A model generated the notes under the pieces. The model did not search any database. It saw nothing but the letters and a program-made list of their open reading frames with translations, and was not told where the DNA came from. From contig NZ_FOFS01000015.1 of NCBI RefSeq assembly GCF_900111015.1, forward strand, positions 56,154 to 120,153: a stretch of 64,000 nt of DNA, in the 5' to 3' direction. The translations under genes and the position numbers were made by a program. The DNA comes from Solimonas aquatica. Its GTDB lineage: Bacteria > Pseudomonadota > Gammaproteobacteria > Nevskiales > Nevskiaceae. This document shows positions 26,038-35,123 of this stretch, one piece after another (within the stretch, counting starts at the first letter, position 1; every line of letters starts with the position of its first letter).

Positions 26038-26870
26038 GAATGCGGCCCGCCCTGGGCGGCCTGACGACGCTGGTTCATGCCGCGTGTCGCGCGCCGCATC
26101 AGGCGCGCAAACCAGGCATAGGGCAGCCAGCGCTTGAGACGCCAGATCCGCGCTTCATGGGCATGCGTGAGAATGTGAAAGTCACCGCGCTCGAGGCCGC
26201 GCAACACCTTGGCGGCGATTTCATCGGCGCTGAAACGCGCCTTGTTGATCAGCTTGTTCATCACCCGCCCGGAATCCGCATCGGCGGCGCGGGCGCCCTC
26301 GGTGAGATTGGTGCGGAAGAAGGCCGGGCAGACCACGCTGACGCGGATGCCGTCCGGCGCCAGTTCGATATTCAGGGTTTCGGAGAGCGCCACCACGGCG
26401 GCCTTGGTGGCGTTGTAGGCCGACATCACCGGCGGATGAATCAGGCCCGCCATCGAGGCGATGTTGACGATGTGACCGCTGCGCTGTGCGCGCAGCATCG
26501 GCGCGAAAGCCTTGCAGCCGCGCACCACGCCCAGCAGATTGATATCCACGATCCACTGCCAGTCCGACATCGGCAGGGCGTCGATCGCACCACTGGCCGC
26601 GACCCCGGCGTTGTTGATCAGCACATCGACGCCGCCCCAGTGCGTCTGCAGCCACTGCGCGGCCGCCTGCAGATCGGCCTCCTCCCGGACATCGCAGCGC
26701 AGGTAATGCGCTGGCGCGCCCAGCGCGCGCAGCGCCGAGAGCGTCTCGGCACCGCGACTGTCATGGAGATCACCGATGCAGACCTGCGCGCCCCGGCGTG
26801 CGTAGGCTTCGGCCAGGGCACGGCCCAGGCCGGAGGCGCCGCCCGTGATGAAGACGCGCGGCGCACTCAC
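26034..26870 (-). CDS. SDR family oxidoreductase
   Basis: A 278-aa short-chain dehydrogenase starting with GTG. GGASGLGRA, NNAGVAASG, Ser in NIASMAG and YNATK are all present. The basic C-terminus (about residues 235-278) is typical of family members acting near membranes. It overlaps the ACAD stop and the APH start by 4 bp each, so all three proteins are made from one transcript. A hydroxyacyl or secondary alcohol is the likely substrate. Confidence 0.88.
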   Translation of the reverse strand: MSAPRVFITGGASGLGRALAEAYARRGAQVCIGDLHDSRGAETLSALRALGAPAHYLRCDVREEADLQAAAQWLQTHWGGVDVLINNAGVAASGAIDALPMSDWQWIVDINLLGVVRGCKAFAPMLRAQRSGHIVNIASMAGLIHPPVMSAYNATKAAVVALSETLNIELAPDGIRVSVVCPAFFRTNLTEGARAADADSGRVMNKLINKARFSADEIAAKVLRGLERGDFHILTHAHEARIWRLKRWLPYAWFARLMRRATRGMNQRRQAAQGGPHS

Positions 26871-28111
26871 GCCGGCTCCTTGTGCCGGGGTGGCGCGTAC
26901 TTGCCCAGCTCCACGCGCGCGATCATCGCGCGGTGCACCGCGTCCGGACCGTCGGCCAGGCGCATCACGCGGGCATTGGCGTACATCGCGGCCAGCGGCG
27001 TGTCCTCGGAGACGCCGGCGCCGCCGAACATCTGGATCGCCTCATCCACCACGCGTTGCAGGGCCAGCGGCGCGGCGAGCTTGATCGCGGAGATTTCGGT
27101 GAGCGCCTTGAGCGCGCCCACCTGATCGATCTTCCAGGCCGCGTACAGCGTGAGCAGACGCGCCTGATCGATGGCCAGGCGCAGATCGGCGATGCGTTCG
27201 CGATTGCCGTCCAGCTGCAGCAGCGGCTTGCCGAAGGCCTCGCGCGACAGGCCGCGCCGGATCATCAGTTCCAGTGCGCGTTCGGCGGCGCCGATGCAGC
27301 GCATGCAGTGGTGGATGCGGCCCGGCCCCAGGCGACCCTGCGCGATCTCGAAGCCGCGGCCCAGGCCCTTGATCAGATTCGTGCCCGGCACGCGGACATT
27401 GCTGAAGGAAACCTCGCCGTGACCATAAGGCTCGTCGTAGTCATTGAACACGGTGAGCATGCGTTCGATCTTCACGCCCGGGGTGTCCAGCGGCACCAGC
27501 ACCATGCTGTGCTGGCTGTGGCGCGGGGCCCCGGGATCGGACAGGCCCATGAAAATCACGAAGGCGCAGCGCGGATGGCCGATGCCGGTGGACCACCACT
27601 TGCGGCCGTTGATCACGATCTCATCGCCGTCGGCGATGGCGGTGGCGCGCATATTGGTGGCATCGCTGGACGCCACTTCCGGCTCGGTCATGCAGAAGGC
27701 CGAGCGGATCTCGCCGGCCAGCAGCGGCGTGAGCCAGCGCGCCTTCTGCTCCGGGCTGCCGTACTTCCACAGCACTTCCATATTGCCGGTGTCCGGCGCG
27801 TTGCAGTTGAAGATCTCCGGCGCCAGCGGGCTGCGGCCCATCTCCTCGGCCAGCGGCGCGTATTCCACATGACTGAGGCCCGTCGCCAGCTGCGCGTCCG
27901 GCAGAAACAGGTTCCACAGACCCTGCTCGCGCGCCTTGGCTTTCAGGGCCTCGGTTTCCGGCGCCGGCGTCCAGCGCGTCCAGTCCGCGCCATGGCCCTC
28001 ACGACGACGGCGCTCGGCCAGCAGTGGTTCCAGCGGTTCGATTTCTTCACGCACGAAGCGGCGCAGGCGTTCGCGCAGTTCCTGGGCACGCGGGCTGAGC
28101 TGAAAGTCCAT
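26867..28111 (-). CDS. Acyl-CoA dehydrogenase (ACAD10/11-like)
   Basis: A 414-aa flavoprotein with the ACAD signatures FCMTEPEVASSDATN (FAD/substrate) and AFGKPLLQLDGNR, QMFGGAGVSEDTPLA (FAD). The C-terminal catalytic region reads RLADGPDAVH, with no YEGT-type Glu, as in the ACAD11 group that acts on phosphorylated hydroxyacyl-CoA. Clear ribosome-binding site AGGAGAG. It is the first gene of the five- or six-gene operon and is divergent from the LysR gene 98 bp away, which probably controls it. Confidence 0.9.
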   Translation of the reverse strand: MDFQLSPRAQELRERLRRFVREEIEPLEPLLAERRRREGHGADWTRWTPAPETEALKAKAREQGLWNLFLPDAQLATGLSHVEYAPLAEEMGRSPLAPEIFNCNAPDTGNMEVLWKYGSPEQKARWLTPLLAGEIRSAFCMTEPEVASSDATNMRATAIADGDEIVINGRKWWSTGIGHPRCAFVIFMGLSDPGAPRHSQHSMVLVPLDTPGVKIERMLTVFNDYDEPYGHGEVSFSNVRVPGTNLIKGLGRGFEIAQGRLGPGRIHHCMRCIGAAERALELMIRRGLSREAFGKPLLQLDGNRERIADLRLAIDQARLLTLYAAWKIDQVGALKALTEISAIKLAAPLALQRVVDEAIQMFGGAGVSEDTPLAAMYANARVMRLADGPDAVHRAMIARVELGKYAPPRHKEPA

Positions 28112-28187
28112 GGACGGCTCTCCTGAAGGGCATGTCGATTCGCGCCTACCTTACGGCGCGCTCTATCATTCCATCCACTAATATTTC

Positions 28188-28205
28188 TGAATCTTGTTTC
28201 ATTCA
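28188..28205. promoter_or_regulatory. Candidate LysR-binding dyad in the ACAD/LysR divergent promoter
   Basis: TGAAT-N8-ATTCA lies in an A/T-rich part of the 98-bp gap between the ACAD operon and the LysR gene, a few bases before the LysR start. The position suits autoregulation by the LysR protein. Confidence 0.35.
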
Positions 28206-28209
28206 AGCC

Positions 28210-29142
28210 ATGAATGTCTCGACATCCGTCGAACGCATCGACCTGAACCTGTTCCGCGTCTTCGACGCCATCTACCGCGCCGGCAGCCTGACCCGCGCCG
28301 CCGGGCAGCTGCATCTCACCCAGCCGGCCATCAGCAATGCCCTGGCGCGGCTGCGCGAGCGCTTCGGCGATCCGCTGTTCGTGCGCAGCGGCCGGCGCAT
28401 CAGTCCCACGCCCAGGGCGCGGGAGATCGCGCCGGAAGTGGAGGCGGCGCTGTCCAGCCTGCGCCGCGCGCTGGCCGGCGGCAGCGGCTTCGACGCCGCA
28501 GTCTCGCAGCGGCGCTTCGTGATCGGCATGCGCGATGTGCTGGAGTTCGTGCTCTTGCCCGGTCTGGGCGGCGGCCTGCTGCAGGAGGCACCGGGCCTGC
28601 GCCTGCAGAGCGCGCGCATCGAGCGGCGCAGTCTGGAACAGGATCTGGCGGCCGGGGTCCTGGATCTGGCCATCGATGTGCCCAACCCGGTCAGCGCCGC
28701 CGTGCAGCACACGCCGCTGTTCGAGGAGACGCTGTGCGTGGCGATGCGCGCCGATCATGCCCTGGCCGGACGCCGGCTCAGTCTCAAGTCCTGGCTGGCG
28801 GTGCCGCAGGTGGTGGTTTCCTCGCGGCGCAATGGCCCGGTGCTGGAGGAACTGGAACTGCAGCGCCTGGGGCTCAAGCGCGAGGTGCGCGTGCGCTGCC
28901 AGCATTACTACGCGGCCTGCCATCTGGTGGCCGCCTCGGAGCTGATGCTGGTGCTGCCGCGCTACTACGGTGAATGGTTTGCGCGTTATCTGCCGCTGCG
29001 CCTGGCGACGCTGCCGGTGCCGCTACCCGGCATGAGCGTGCTGATGTACTGGCACCAGCACGCCGAACACGATGCCGGACATCGCTGGCTGCGCGAGCGC
29101 ATCCGCGCGCTGTTTGCGCGCGGCGCGCTGCGGCCGGCCTGA
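28210..29142 (+). CDS. LysR family transcriptional regulator
   Basis: A 310-aa LysR regulator. The winged helix (about residues 10-70, LFRVFDAIYRAGSLTRAAGQL then ISNALARLRERFGDPLF) is followed by a substrate-binding domain. The VSQRRFVIGMRD junction is like the PcpR/NodD-type subgroup. It is divergent from the ACAD operon and is its likely regulator, with an acyl-CoA or hydroxy acid as a possible inducer. I set the start at 28210 from homology; the frame is open further upstream. Confidence 0.88.
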   Translation: MNVSTSVERIDLNLFRVFDAIYRAGSLTRAAGQLHLTQPAISNALARLRERFGDPLFVRSGRRISPTPRAREIAPEVEAALSSLRRALAGGSGFDAAVSQRRFVIGMRDVLEFVLLPGLGGGLLQEAPGLRLQSARIERRSLEQDLAAGVLDLAIDVPNPVSAAVQHTPLFEETLCVAMRADHALAGRRLSLKSWLAVPQVVVSSRRNGPVLEELELQRLGLKREVRVRCQHYYAACHLVAASELMLVLPRYYGEWFARYLPLRLATLPVPLPGMSVLMYWHQHAEHDAGHRWLRERIRALFARGALRPA

Positions 29143-29161
29143 GCGCCGGATCAAGGCAGGA

Positions 29162-30097
29162 TCATTGCAGCGTGACGCTGGCGGTGGCGCCGCTGCTGAC
29201 GCTGACGTTCTGGGTGTAGTCGCTGAGAAAGTCGAGCGCGTCGTCGGTGTCGGGCTGGTCATCGCCCGCGTTGCAGGTCAGCGCCAGGGTGTAGCTGCCG
29301 GCCGGCAGGTAGCGCAACTCGAAGGTGTAGTCCTCGTTGCTGGAGTCATAGCTGAGCGCGGAGGAGGCGATGGGCTGGTAGCTGTGCTGGTCGGTGCCGT
29401 CGTTGTAGTAATCCACCGGGGTGACGCCGGAACCCTTGTAGGCATAGACCGCGACGCCGCTGCCGGCGGCGCTGCCGCAGGTCGAGCCGGTGATGATGGC
29501 CTGGGGAATCGTGCCGCTGATATTGCCCGACTCATCCTTCTTCGCGACCCGCACCACGGGCTTCAAGGTGTAGCTGCTGTCGCTGGTGTGGATCAGCGAG
29601 AACGGCAGCTCCAGGGTCAGCACCAGATGGGCGGTGTCATTGCCGGAGGTGGAACTCTTCGACAGGCTGAAGCTGAGGTCGGCGTAGTCGGCCTGATCGC
29701 CCAGCACCAGCGGGATCTTGGTGCCGTCGTCCAGGGTCAGGTAGGAAGCGCTGATCTTGAACACCGGACGCACGCCGGTGAAGTCGCCGGAGACATTGTC
29801 TTCGTCCAGCAGGGCCAGACGGTCGCTGTGATCCTGGTCGTCGCTGCTGTAGGGCAGCAGGTCCAGGGAGCTGTCGTAGCCGGTGTCGTAGCTGTGCACC
29901 GTGCCGCCGCTGTCCTTGAGGTTGACGGTGGGCACCGCCAGGCTCAGCGCGCTGGCACCGTCCAGGCTCGATACCGCCAGATCCACCTGCAGCTTCGACT
30001 GGCAGGCGCCGAGCAGCAGCGCGGGCAGCAGGAGCAGCGGGAGGTGGTGACGCGCCGGCTTGTGCGTCGCGGATGGGGCGGGGGTGGGGGCGGTCAT
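29162..30097 (-). CDS. Putative DUF4382-like lipoprotein
   Basis: A 311-aa lipoprotein. A long N-terminus is followed by the lipobox LLGAC, so Cys32 would be lipidated. The mature part is Ser/Thr/Asp-rich, beta-predicted and ends with a carboxypeptidase-regulatory-like segment (ELRYLPAGSYTLALTCN). The general pattern resembles DUF4382 surface lipoproteins, but I am not certain. It is divergent from the response regulator gene and may be a target of that two-component system. Confidence 0.65.
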   Translation of the reverse strand: MTAPTPAPSATHKPARHHLPLLLLPALLLGACQSKLQVDLAVSSLDGASALSLAVPTVNLKDSGGTVHSYDTGYDSSLDLLPYSSDDQDHSDRLALLDEDNVSGDFTGVRPVFKISASYLTLDDGTKIPLVLGDQADYADLSFSLSKSSTSGNDTAHLVLTLELPFSLIHTSDSSYTLKPVVRVAKKDESGNISGTIPQAIITGSTCGSAAGSGVAVYAYKGSGVTPVDYYNDGTDQHSYQPIASSALSYDSSNEDYTFELRYLPAGSYTLALTCNAGDDQPDTDDALDFLSDYTQNVSVSSGATASVTLQ

Positions 30098-30253
30098 GAC
30101 TTCATATTCCGTAAGGCGCCAACACGTTAAGGGTCTGAGCTTGTCAGAGTGTTGCCGGCGGGCGAAAGTTTGTATGGATTTGTATCAGACTCCGGCTGTC
30201 TGCATTCGGAATCGTTCACAGTGTCGCAAATTCACCGCTCCCGCGCGCGCCTG

Positions 30254-30967
30254 ATGAAAGCCAAAGTTCTGCTGGTGGACGATGATGAGCGTCTGCGCCA
30301 GATGACCGCCGAATATCTGCTGCAGCATGGCATCGAATCCGAAGGTGCCGGTACCGCCGCCGGCGCTCTGCGTCTGCTCGGTCGTCAGCATTTCGATCTG
30401 GTGGTGCTGGATCTGATGTTGCCCGATGGCGACGGCATCGATCTGTGCCGGCGGCTGCGCGGCGGCAGCATGCCGCTGCCGATCATCATCGTCTCGGCCA
30501 AGGGCGACGATGTGGATCGCATCATCGGCCTGGAAGTCGGTGCCGATGATTATCTGGCCAAGCCCTGCAATCTGCGTGAGCTGGTGGCGCGCATCTTCAC
30601 CGTGCTGCGGCGCTTCGGCCAGACGCCCGGTGCCGCAGGTTCCGGTGCCGTGCAGCGCCATCGCATCGGCGAGTTCGAGCTGGATCTGTGGTCGCGCAGT
30701 CTGTTGCGCGGCGGCGAGCTGGTGCGCATCACCACCCGCGAATTCCAGCTGCTGGAGGCGCTGGTGCTGCATGCGCGCCGGGTGCTCAGCCGCGATGAGC
30801 TGATGACCCTGATCAGCGGCCGGCCCAGCGAAGCGCTGTCGCGTTCCATCGACATCCAGATCTCGCGGCTGCGGCAGCTGCTGGAGGCCGACCCGGCCAG
30901 CCCGCGCTACATCCAGACCGTCTGGGGCCGCGGCTACATGTTCGTGCCGGATGCGCCCGAGACATGA
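30254..30967 (+). CDS. OmpR-family response regulator
   Basis: A 237-aa regulator. The receiver domain has the acidic pair DDD (residues 9-11), phospho-acceptor Asp53 (VVLDLMLPDGDG) and the conserved Lys in YLAKPCNL. The C-terminal winged helix (about residues 135-232) ends in IQTVWGRGYMFVP, as in OmpR. The ATG at 30254 is the conserved start (MKAKVLLVDDD). It overlaps the sensor kinase gene by 4 bp and is the kinase's partner. Confidence 0.92.
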   Translation: MKAKVLLVDDDERLRQMTAEYLLQHGIESEGAGTAAGALRLLGRQHFDLVVLDLMLPDGDGIDLCRRLRGGSMPLPIIIVSAKGDDVDRIIGLEVGADDYLAKPCNLRELVARIFTVLRRFGQTPGAAGSGAVQRHRIGEFELDLWSRSLLRGGELVRITTREFQLLEALVLHARRVLSRDELMTLISGRPSEALSRSIDIQISRLRQLLEADPASPRYIQTVWGRGYMFVPDAPET

Positions 30968-32121
30968 GCCTGCGCAATCTGCTGGGTCTGCTGGTGCTGC
31001 TGTCCGCGCTGCTGGCGCCGGCAATCACCTTCGTGATTCTGGAAATCTTCCCGCCGCCGCCGCCACTGGTGCTCGGTCCCTGCGTCGGCAAGGAGCAGCC
31101 GCAGGACGCACGCGGCCTGTGCCTGCATCAGGACAGGCCGCGTCCGCCGCCGGAATCGCCACCGCTGTTGATGGGCCTGGGGCTGAAGCCGCCGCCGGAT
31201 GCCGGGCATCCGCCGCCGCCGGCGCAGATGGCGCCGGGACAAAGGCTGCCACCGGAAGCCTTTGCGGGCATGCGCCAGCATTTTTTCCTGGTCAATCTGC
31301 TCAGCCTGGCAGTGATCGCGGTGCTGGCCATGCTGGTCAGCACGCTCACCGTGCGCCGGCCGGTGCGCCGTCTGCTGGAGGCGATTCGCGACATCCGCCA
31401 TGGCAGCGTGCCGCAGCTGCGCGAGCAGGCGATGCCGCGCGAGCTGCGCGAGATCGGCCAGGCCCTGCAGCAGCTCGGGCTACAGCTGCGCCGCAACAAC
31501 GAGGAGCGCGACCTGATGCTGGCCAGCATGTCGCATGACCTGCGTTCGCCGCTGGCGCGGATCCAGGCCGCGGTTCAGCTGCGCGGGCGTCCCGAGGCCG
31601 ACTGGCTGCCGGTGCTGCGCGATGTCGGCGAAATCGATCACATCATCGAGCAATGCATCGCCTGGGTGCGCGACGGCCGCGACGAGCCCACGGTGCGGAT
31701 CTCGCTGGATGAGCTGGTGCGTCAGCTGCTGCGCGGCGATCAGGATCAGGTGGTGGAACTCGATCTGCAGGCGCCGCGCGAGCAGGCGCTGCGGCGCCTG
31801 TCCCTGGCACGGGCGATCCGCAATCTGCTGGACAACGCCCTGACGCATGGCGCCGCGCCGGTGCGGCTCAGCACCCGCGAGCGCGAGGGGGAGCTGATTC
31901 TGCGCGTTTCGGATCATGGTCCCGGCATTTGCGAAAAAGATTGGGAACATTTTCTGAAACCGTTCGTCCAAGGAGCTAGAGAACGTAAACCGGGGGGCGC
32001 GGGCTTGGGCTTGGCCATAGTCAACAGACTTGCGGAACAACAAGGCGGCAGACTCTGTCTGCTGCCGGCCGCGCCCGGTCGCGACTTTGCAATTGAGTTG
32101 CACCTGCCGTCCAGATTATGA
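30964..32121 (+). CDS. Sensor histidine kinase with Pro-rich periplasmic domain
   Basis: A 385-aa EnvZ-like kinase. A first transmembrane helix (about residues 5-28) is followed by an 80-residue periplasmic domain that is strikingly Pro-rich and contains two Cys. A second helix (about 108-130), a HAMP linker and the H-box MSHDLRSPLARI with His191 come next. The ATPase shows N (RNLLDNALTHG), G1 (DHGPGI) and G2 (GGAGLGLAIV). The Cys pair could sense redox or metals. It is the partner of the overlapping response regulator. Confidence 0.9.
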   Translation: MSLRNLLGLLVLLSALLAPAITFVILEIFPPPPPLVLGPCVGKEQPQDARGLCLHQDRPRPPPESPPLLMGLGLKPPPDAGHPPPPAQMAPGQRLPPEAFAGMRQHFFLVNLLSLAVIAVLAMLVSTLTVRRPVRRLLEAIRDIRHGSVPQLREQAMPRELREIGQALQQLGLQLRRNNEERDLMLASMSHDLRSPLARIQAAVQLRGRPEADWLPVLRDVGEIDHIIEQCIAWVRDGRDEPTVRISLDELVRQLLRGDQDQVVELDLQAPREQALRRLSLARAIRNLLDNALTHGAAPVRLSTREREGELILRVSDHGPGICEKDWEHFLKPFVQGARERKPGGAGLGLAIVNRLAEQQGGRLCLLPAAPGRDFAIELHLPSRL

Positions 32122-32226
32122 TCCGGACGTTTTTCCATCCCTGTTCGCCATTTAAGGTGCCGCTGCGCGGCGATATTCCTATATCTAAAGCCGCCGGGTT
32201 CTTGTTCCCACGCTGAAGGAGTCTCC

Positions 32227-33504
32227 ATGCGTTTAAGTTCTGCCATCCGGGCGCTGCCCGCTTCTTTGTCCCGGCACCTGCCCCGGCGGCTGTTGACCCT
32301 GGCCGCGGTCGGCGCGCTGGTGGCCTGCGGCGGCGGCGGTGGCAACAAGGTGACCCTGCTCGACGCCTTCCAGGTGCTCGGTCAGGTCAACTACACCAAT
32401 GATGTGGCCAATGCCACGTCCAGCAATCAGGCCGGCTCGCCCACCGCCTCGACGCTCAGCGGTCCCTTCGGCGGCGTTTCGGTGAGCAGCAGCGGCAGCA
32501 CGCTGTTCGTCGCCGACACCGCCAACTACCGCGTGCTGGGCTACAGCCCGATTCCGAACAGCAATGGCGGCGCCTCGACCTTCGTGCTCGGCCAGGCCAA
32601 CCTGACCAGCCGTGTTTCCACCAATCCGCCGACGCAGGGCACGCTCTCGCAGCCCAGTTCGGTGTCGATCAGCTCGGATGGCAGCAAGCTCGTGGTGGCC
32701 GATACCGGCAACAACCGCGTGCTGATCTGGAATTCGGTGCCCACCGCCACCGGCACGCCGCCGGACGTCGTGGTCGGTCAGGCCGATTTCACCACCTCGG
32801 ATTACAGCGGCACGCCCACCGCCAGCAATCTGCGCGCGCCCAAGGCTGCCATCATCGTCGGCAGCAAGCTGCTGGTCGCCGATACCGGCAACAACCGCGT
32901 GCTGGTCTGGAACACGGTGCCGACCAGCAATGGCGCGGCGGCGGACTATGTGCTGGGTCAGACCAGCCTCAGCTCGCAGTTCTCGCCGGTGACCACCAAC
33001 TACACCTCGGCGGGTCTGTACACGCCCAGCGCGCTGTGGAGCGATGGTACGCAGCTGCTGGTGGCCGACACCGGCAACAACCGCGTGCTGTACTGGTCGG
33101 TGTTCCCCACCGCCACCGCCACGCCGGCGGACTTCGTGGTGGGTCAGACCGACTTCAACCGCAACAGCTCGGGCACCGCCGCGACGCTGCTCAAGTCGCC
33201 CAGCGGCGTGACCTCTGACGGCTCCTCGTTCTACGTCGCCGACACCGGCAACAACCGCGTGCTGAAGTTCGGCTCCATGCCGATCGCCAGCGGCCAGGCT
33301 GCCACCTTCGTTTACGGCCAGGGCGAGACCAAGTTCACCGCCGCGACCGCCAACGACAGCGACCAGAACGGCACCTCGGACGACAATCCTTCGCAGGACA
33401 CGCTGAGCGGCCCCACGGGCGTGTACATCTCCGCGGATACCGCTGGCAAGACCCTGTACGTCACCGACCGTCAGAATCACCGCGTCCTGCTGTTTACTCC
33501 ATGA
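32227..33504 (+). CDS. NHL-repeat beta-propeller lipoprotein
   Basis: A 425-aa lipoprotein (lipobox ALVAC, Cys35, then GGGGG). The mature part has about six NHL-like blades of roughly 60 residues. Each carries the core VADTGNNRVLVWN or a variant, with preceding FVLGQANL or VVGQADF strands. Four blades repeat almost the same DNA around 32698, 32878, 33064 and 33238, so they expanded recently or are under strong codon constraint. Such propellers bind ligands or other proteins at the cell surface. AAGGAG precedes the start. The next lipoprotein gene overlaps by 4 bp. Confidence 0.82.
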   Translation: MRLSSAIRALPASLSRHLPRRLLTLAAVGALVACGGGGGNKVTLLDAFQVLGQVNYTNDVANATSSNQAGSPTASTLSGPFGGVSVSSSGSTLFVADTANYRVLGYSPIPNSNGGASTFVLGQANLTSRVSTNPPTQGTLSQPSSVSISSDGSKLVVADTGNNRVLIWNSVPTATGTPPDVVVGQADFTTSDYSGTPTASNLRAPKAAIIVGSKLLVADTGNNRVLVWNTVPTSNGAAADYVLGQTSLSSQFSPVTTNYTSAGLYTPSALWSDGTQLLVADTGNNRVLYWSVFPTATATPADFVVGQTDFNRNSSGTAATLLKSPSGVTSDGSSFYVADTGNNRVLKFGSMPIASGQAATFVYGQGETKFTAATANDSDQNGTSDDNPSQDTLSGPTGVYISADTAGKTLYVTDRQNHRVLLFTP

Positions 33505-34856
33505 TTCGATTCCGTCCGAGCCACGGCGCCGTTTTTGTCGGCGCCGTGGGTCTCTTGCTGCTGACGGCCTGCCAGAAAGGCGGGCCGGTCGGCGAAGGGC
33601 AGGGACCCAAGTCCGTGCGCGTGCAGTACGGTGGCGATGCTTCCGTGAACTCGCTGCGCACTGTCGAATGCGCGACCTTCGGCCTGAACGCGATCGCCAC
33701 CTTCGACGGGGATCGCGGCAAGACCGACAGCGCTGTCACCTCGCGGGTGACCTGGAGCAGCAGCAACCCGGGCGTGATCGACGTGAGCAATGGCGACATT
33801 CCGGTGGCGCCCGGCTCCAGCAGCTATTACCCGGCCGGGACGGTCATCGCCCGCACCGTGGGCAGCGCGGTGATCCGTGCCGATTACGCCGGTCTGTCGA
33901 ATGGTTTCAGCGTCAGCGCGCTGCCGATCAGCAGCGCGCGCATCGCGCCGGCGCTGACGCGCATGGCGCCGGATTCGAACACCACCTTCAAGCTCTATGT
34001 GCAGGCGCAGACCGACCAGCTGGAGCAGGATCTGACCAGCAGTGCGGTGTGGTCGCTGCCGGGCTCCTCGCCGGCGGCGCAGGTCAGCTCGGGGTCCACG
34101 GTAAAGGCTGCCACGGAGCCGCTGGATTCCGCGTTCACGCTCGAGGCCAAGCTCTATACCTGCGACCGCGATGTGACGCAGACCATGAGCCTGGGCGAGG
34201 TGGACCATCTGCAGCTGAGCTATGAGCAGCCCACCAGCACCTCGGATGTGCCGCTGCTGATCGGTGATCTGATCCGTGTCGATGCGGTGTTCAAGGACAG
34301 CAGCGCGCCGCTGCAGAATCTCTCCGGCCAGGTCGAGACCGATGCGCAGGCTCTGGGTTACAACCCGGGCATCGCGACCATCTCCACCACCTCCACGACG
34401 ACGGTGACGGTGGGCGGCGTGACCCGCCTGGAGCCCAACCAGTATCTGCTGGTCACGGGCAATTCCAGTGCGCTGGACAGTCCGATCGCCTTCCAGGTCC
34501 GGTACGACAAGACGGTTCTCGATCTGAAGGCGGCGACTCGCGTGTTCACCTTCCAGAACATCGATCTGGTGGACATGCGCGTGGATGCCAGCACCGCGAC
34601 CCTGCAGTTCCCGGCCCTGGGCAAGCTCAATGCCTACGCCACCTTCAAGGGCGAGGGCTTTGAACGGCCGATCAGCCGCTACGTCAACTGGACCGTGGCC
34701 GACGCCACCTTGCTGGCAGTGTCCAACGGACTGGACGGCGGTCTGCTGACGCCGGCCAATCTTGCGGGTGACACCACGGTGTACACCAAGGTCAACAGCA
34801 CGGCGGCGGCGATCCCCGAACAGACGACCCGGGTCACGGTCAAGTCCCAGCAATAG
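33501..34856 (+). CDS. Ig-like domain lipoprotein of unknown function
   Basis: A 451-aa lipoprotein (LLTAC lipobox, Cys24). The rest is beta-rich and Ser/Thr-rich, with repeated bacterial Ig-like (BIG_2-type) patterns such as VTWSSSNPGVIDVSNG (about residues 90-105), VWSLPGSS and VNWTVADATLLAVSNG (about 390-405). No catalytic motif is seen. Start and stop overlap (ATGA) ties it to the NHL lipoprotein, and the two may form a surface complex. Confidence 0.7.
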   Translation: MIRFRPSHGAVFVGAVGLLLLTACQKGGPVGEGQGPKSVRVQYGGDASVNSLRTVECATFGLNAIATFDGDRGKTDSAVTSRVTWSSSNPGVIDVSNGDIPVAPGSSSYYPAGTVIARTVGSAVIRADYAGLSNGFSVSALPISSARIAPALTRMAPDSNTTFKLYVQAQTDQLEQDLTSSAVWSLPGSSPAAQVSSGSTVKAATEPLDSAFTLEAKLYTCDRDVTQTMSLGEVDHLQLSYEQPTSTSDVPLLIGDLIRVDAVFKDSSAPLQNLSGQVETDAQALGYNPGIATISTTSTTTVTVGGVTRLEPNQYLLVTGNSSALDSPIAFQVRYDKTVLDLKAATRVFTFQNIDLVDMRVDASTATLQFPALGKLNAYATFKGEGFERPISRYVNWTVADATLLAVSNGLDGGLLTPANLAGDTTVYTKVNSTAAAIPEQTTRVTVKSQQ

Positions 34857-35123
34857 GTTTTAAGCTTTAACGGCTCGCTCCGGGCGGCAGATGATGTTAA
34901 GTTCCGGAACGGAGGGGTTACGGGAGTGTTCGACGGCGTAGTCAGAACCGTGTACAGTGGAAAACGCAGTTGCTTCAAGCGAAAGTATTCGCCGCGGTAC
35001 ACGGGATCCGTTTCTTCAGGACGGCGCATCTTGACCTCAGGGCTACGCTCCTTGATCGCTTCTTGCACTTCTAGTTGGGTGTAAGCCCGTTTTTTCATTC
35101 ATTGACGTAAGAAGGAATGTTGC
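34857..35123. other. Region upstream of the cold-shock gene
   Basis: 267 bp without a supported gene. The perfect palindrome GTTCCGGAAC is at 34901-34910. TGACGTAAGAA at 35103-35113 resembles the cold box TGACGTACAGA of cspA-type leaders, although it lies next to the ribosome-binding site rather than at the mRNA 5' end. A long cold-shock leader is plausible. Confidence 0.4.

Noticed and set aside
32698..33264. Near-identical repeats considered as a CRISPR or tandem DNA repeat
   Set aside because: They are in-frame NHL blades of a lipoprotein, with coding spacers.
34679..35098. Minus-strand frame starting MKKRAYTQLEVQEAIKE upstream of csp
   Set aside because: Its first 50 residues look protein-like, but there is no ribosome-binding site and the frame runs on antisense into the Ig-like lipoprotein gene.
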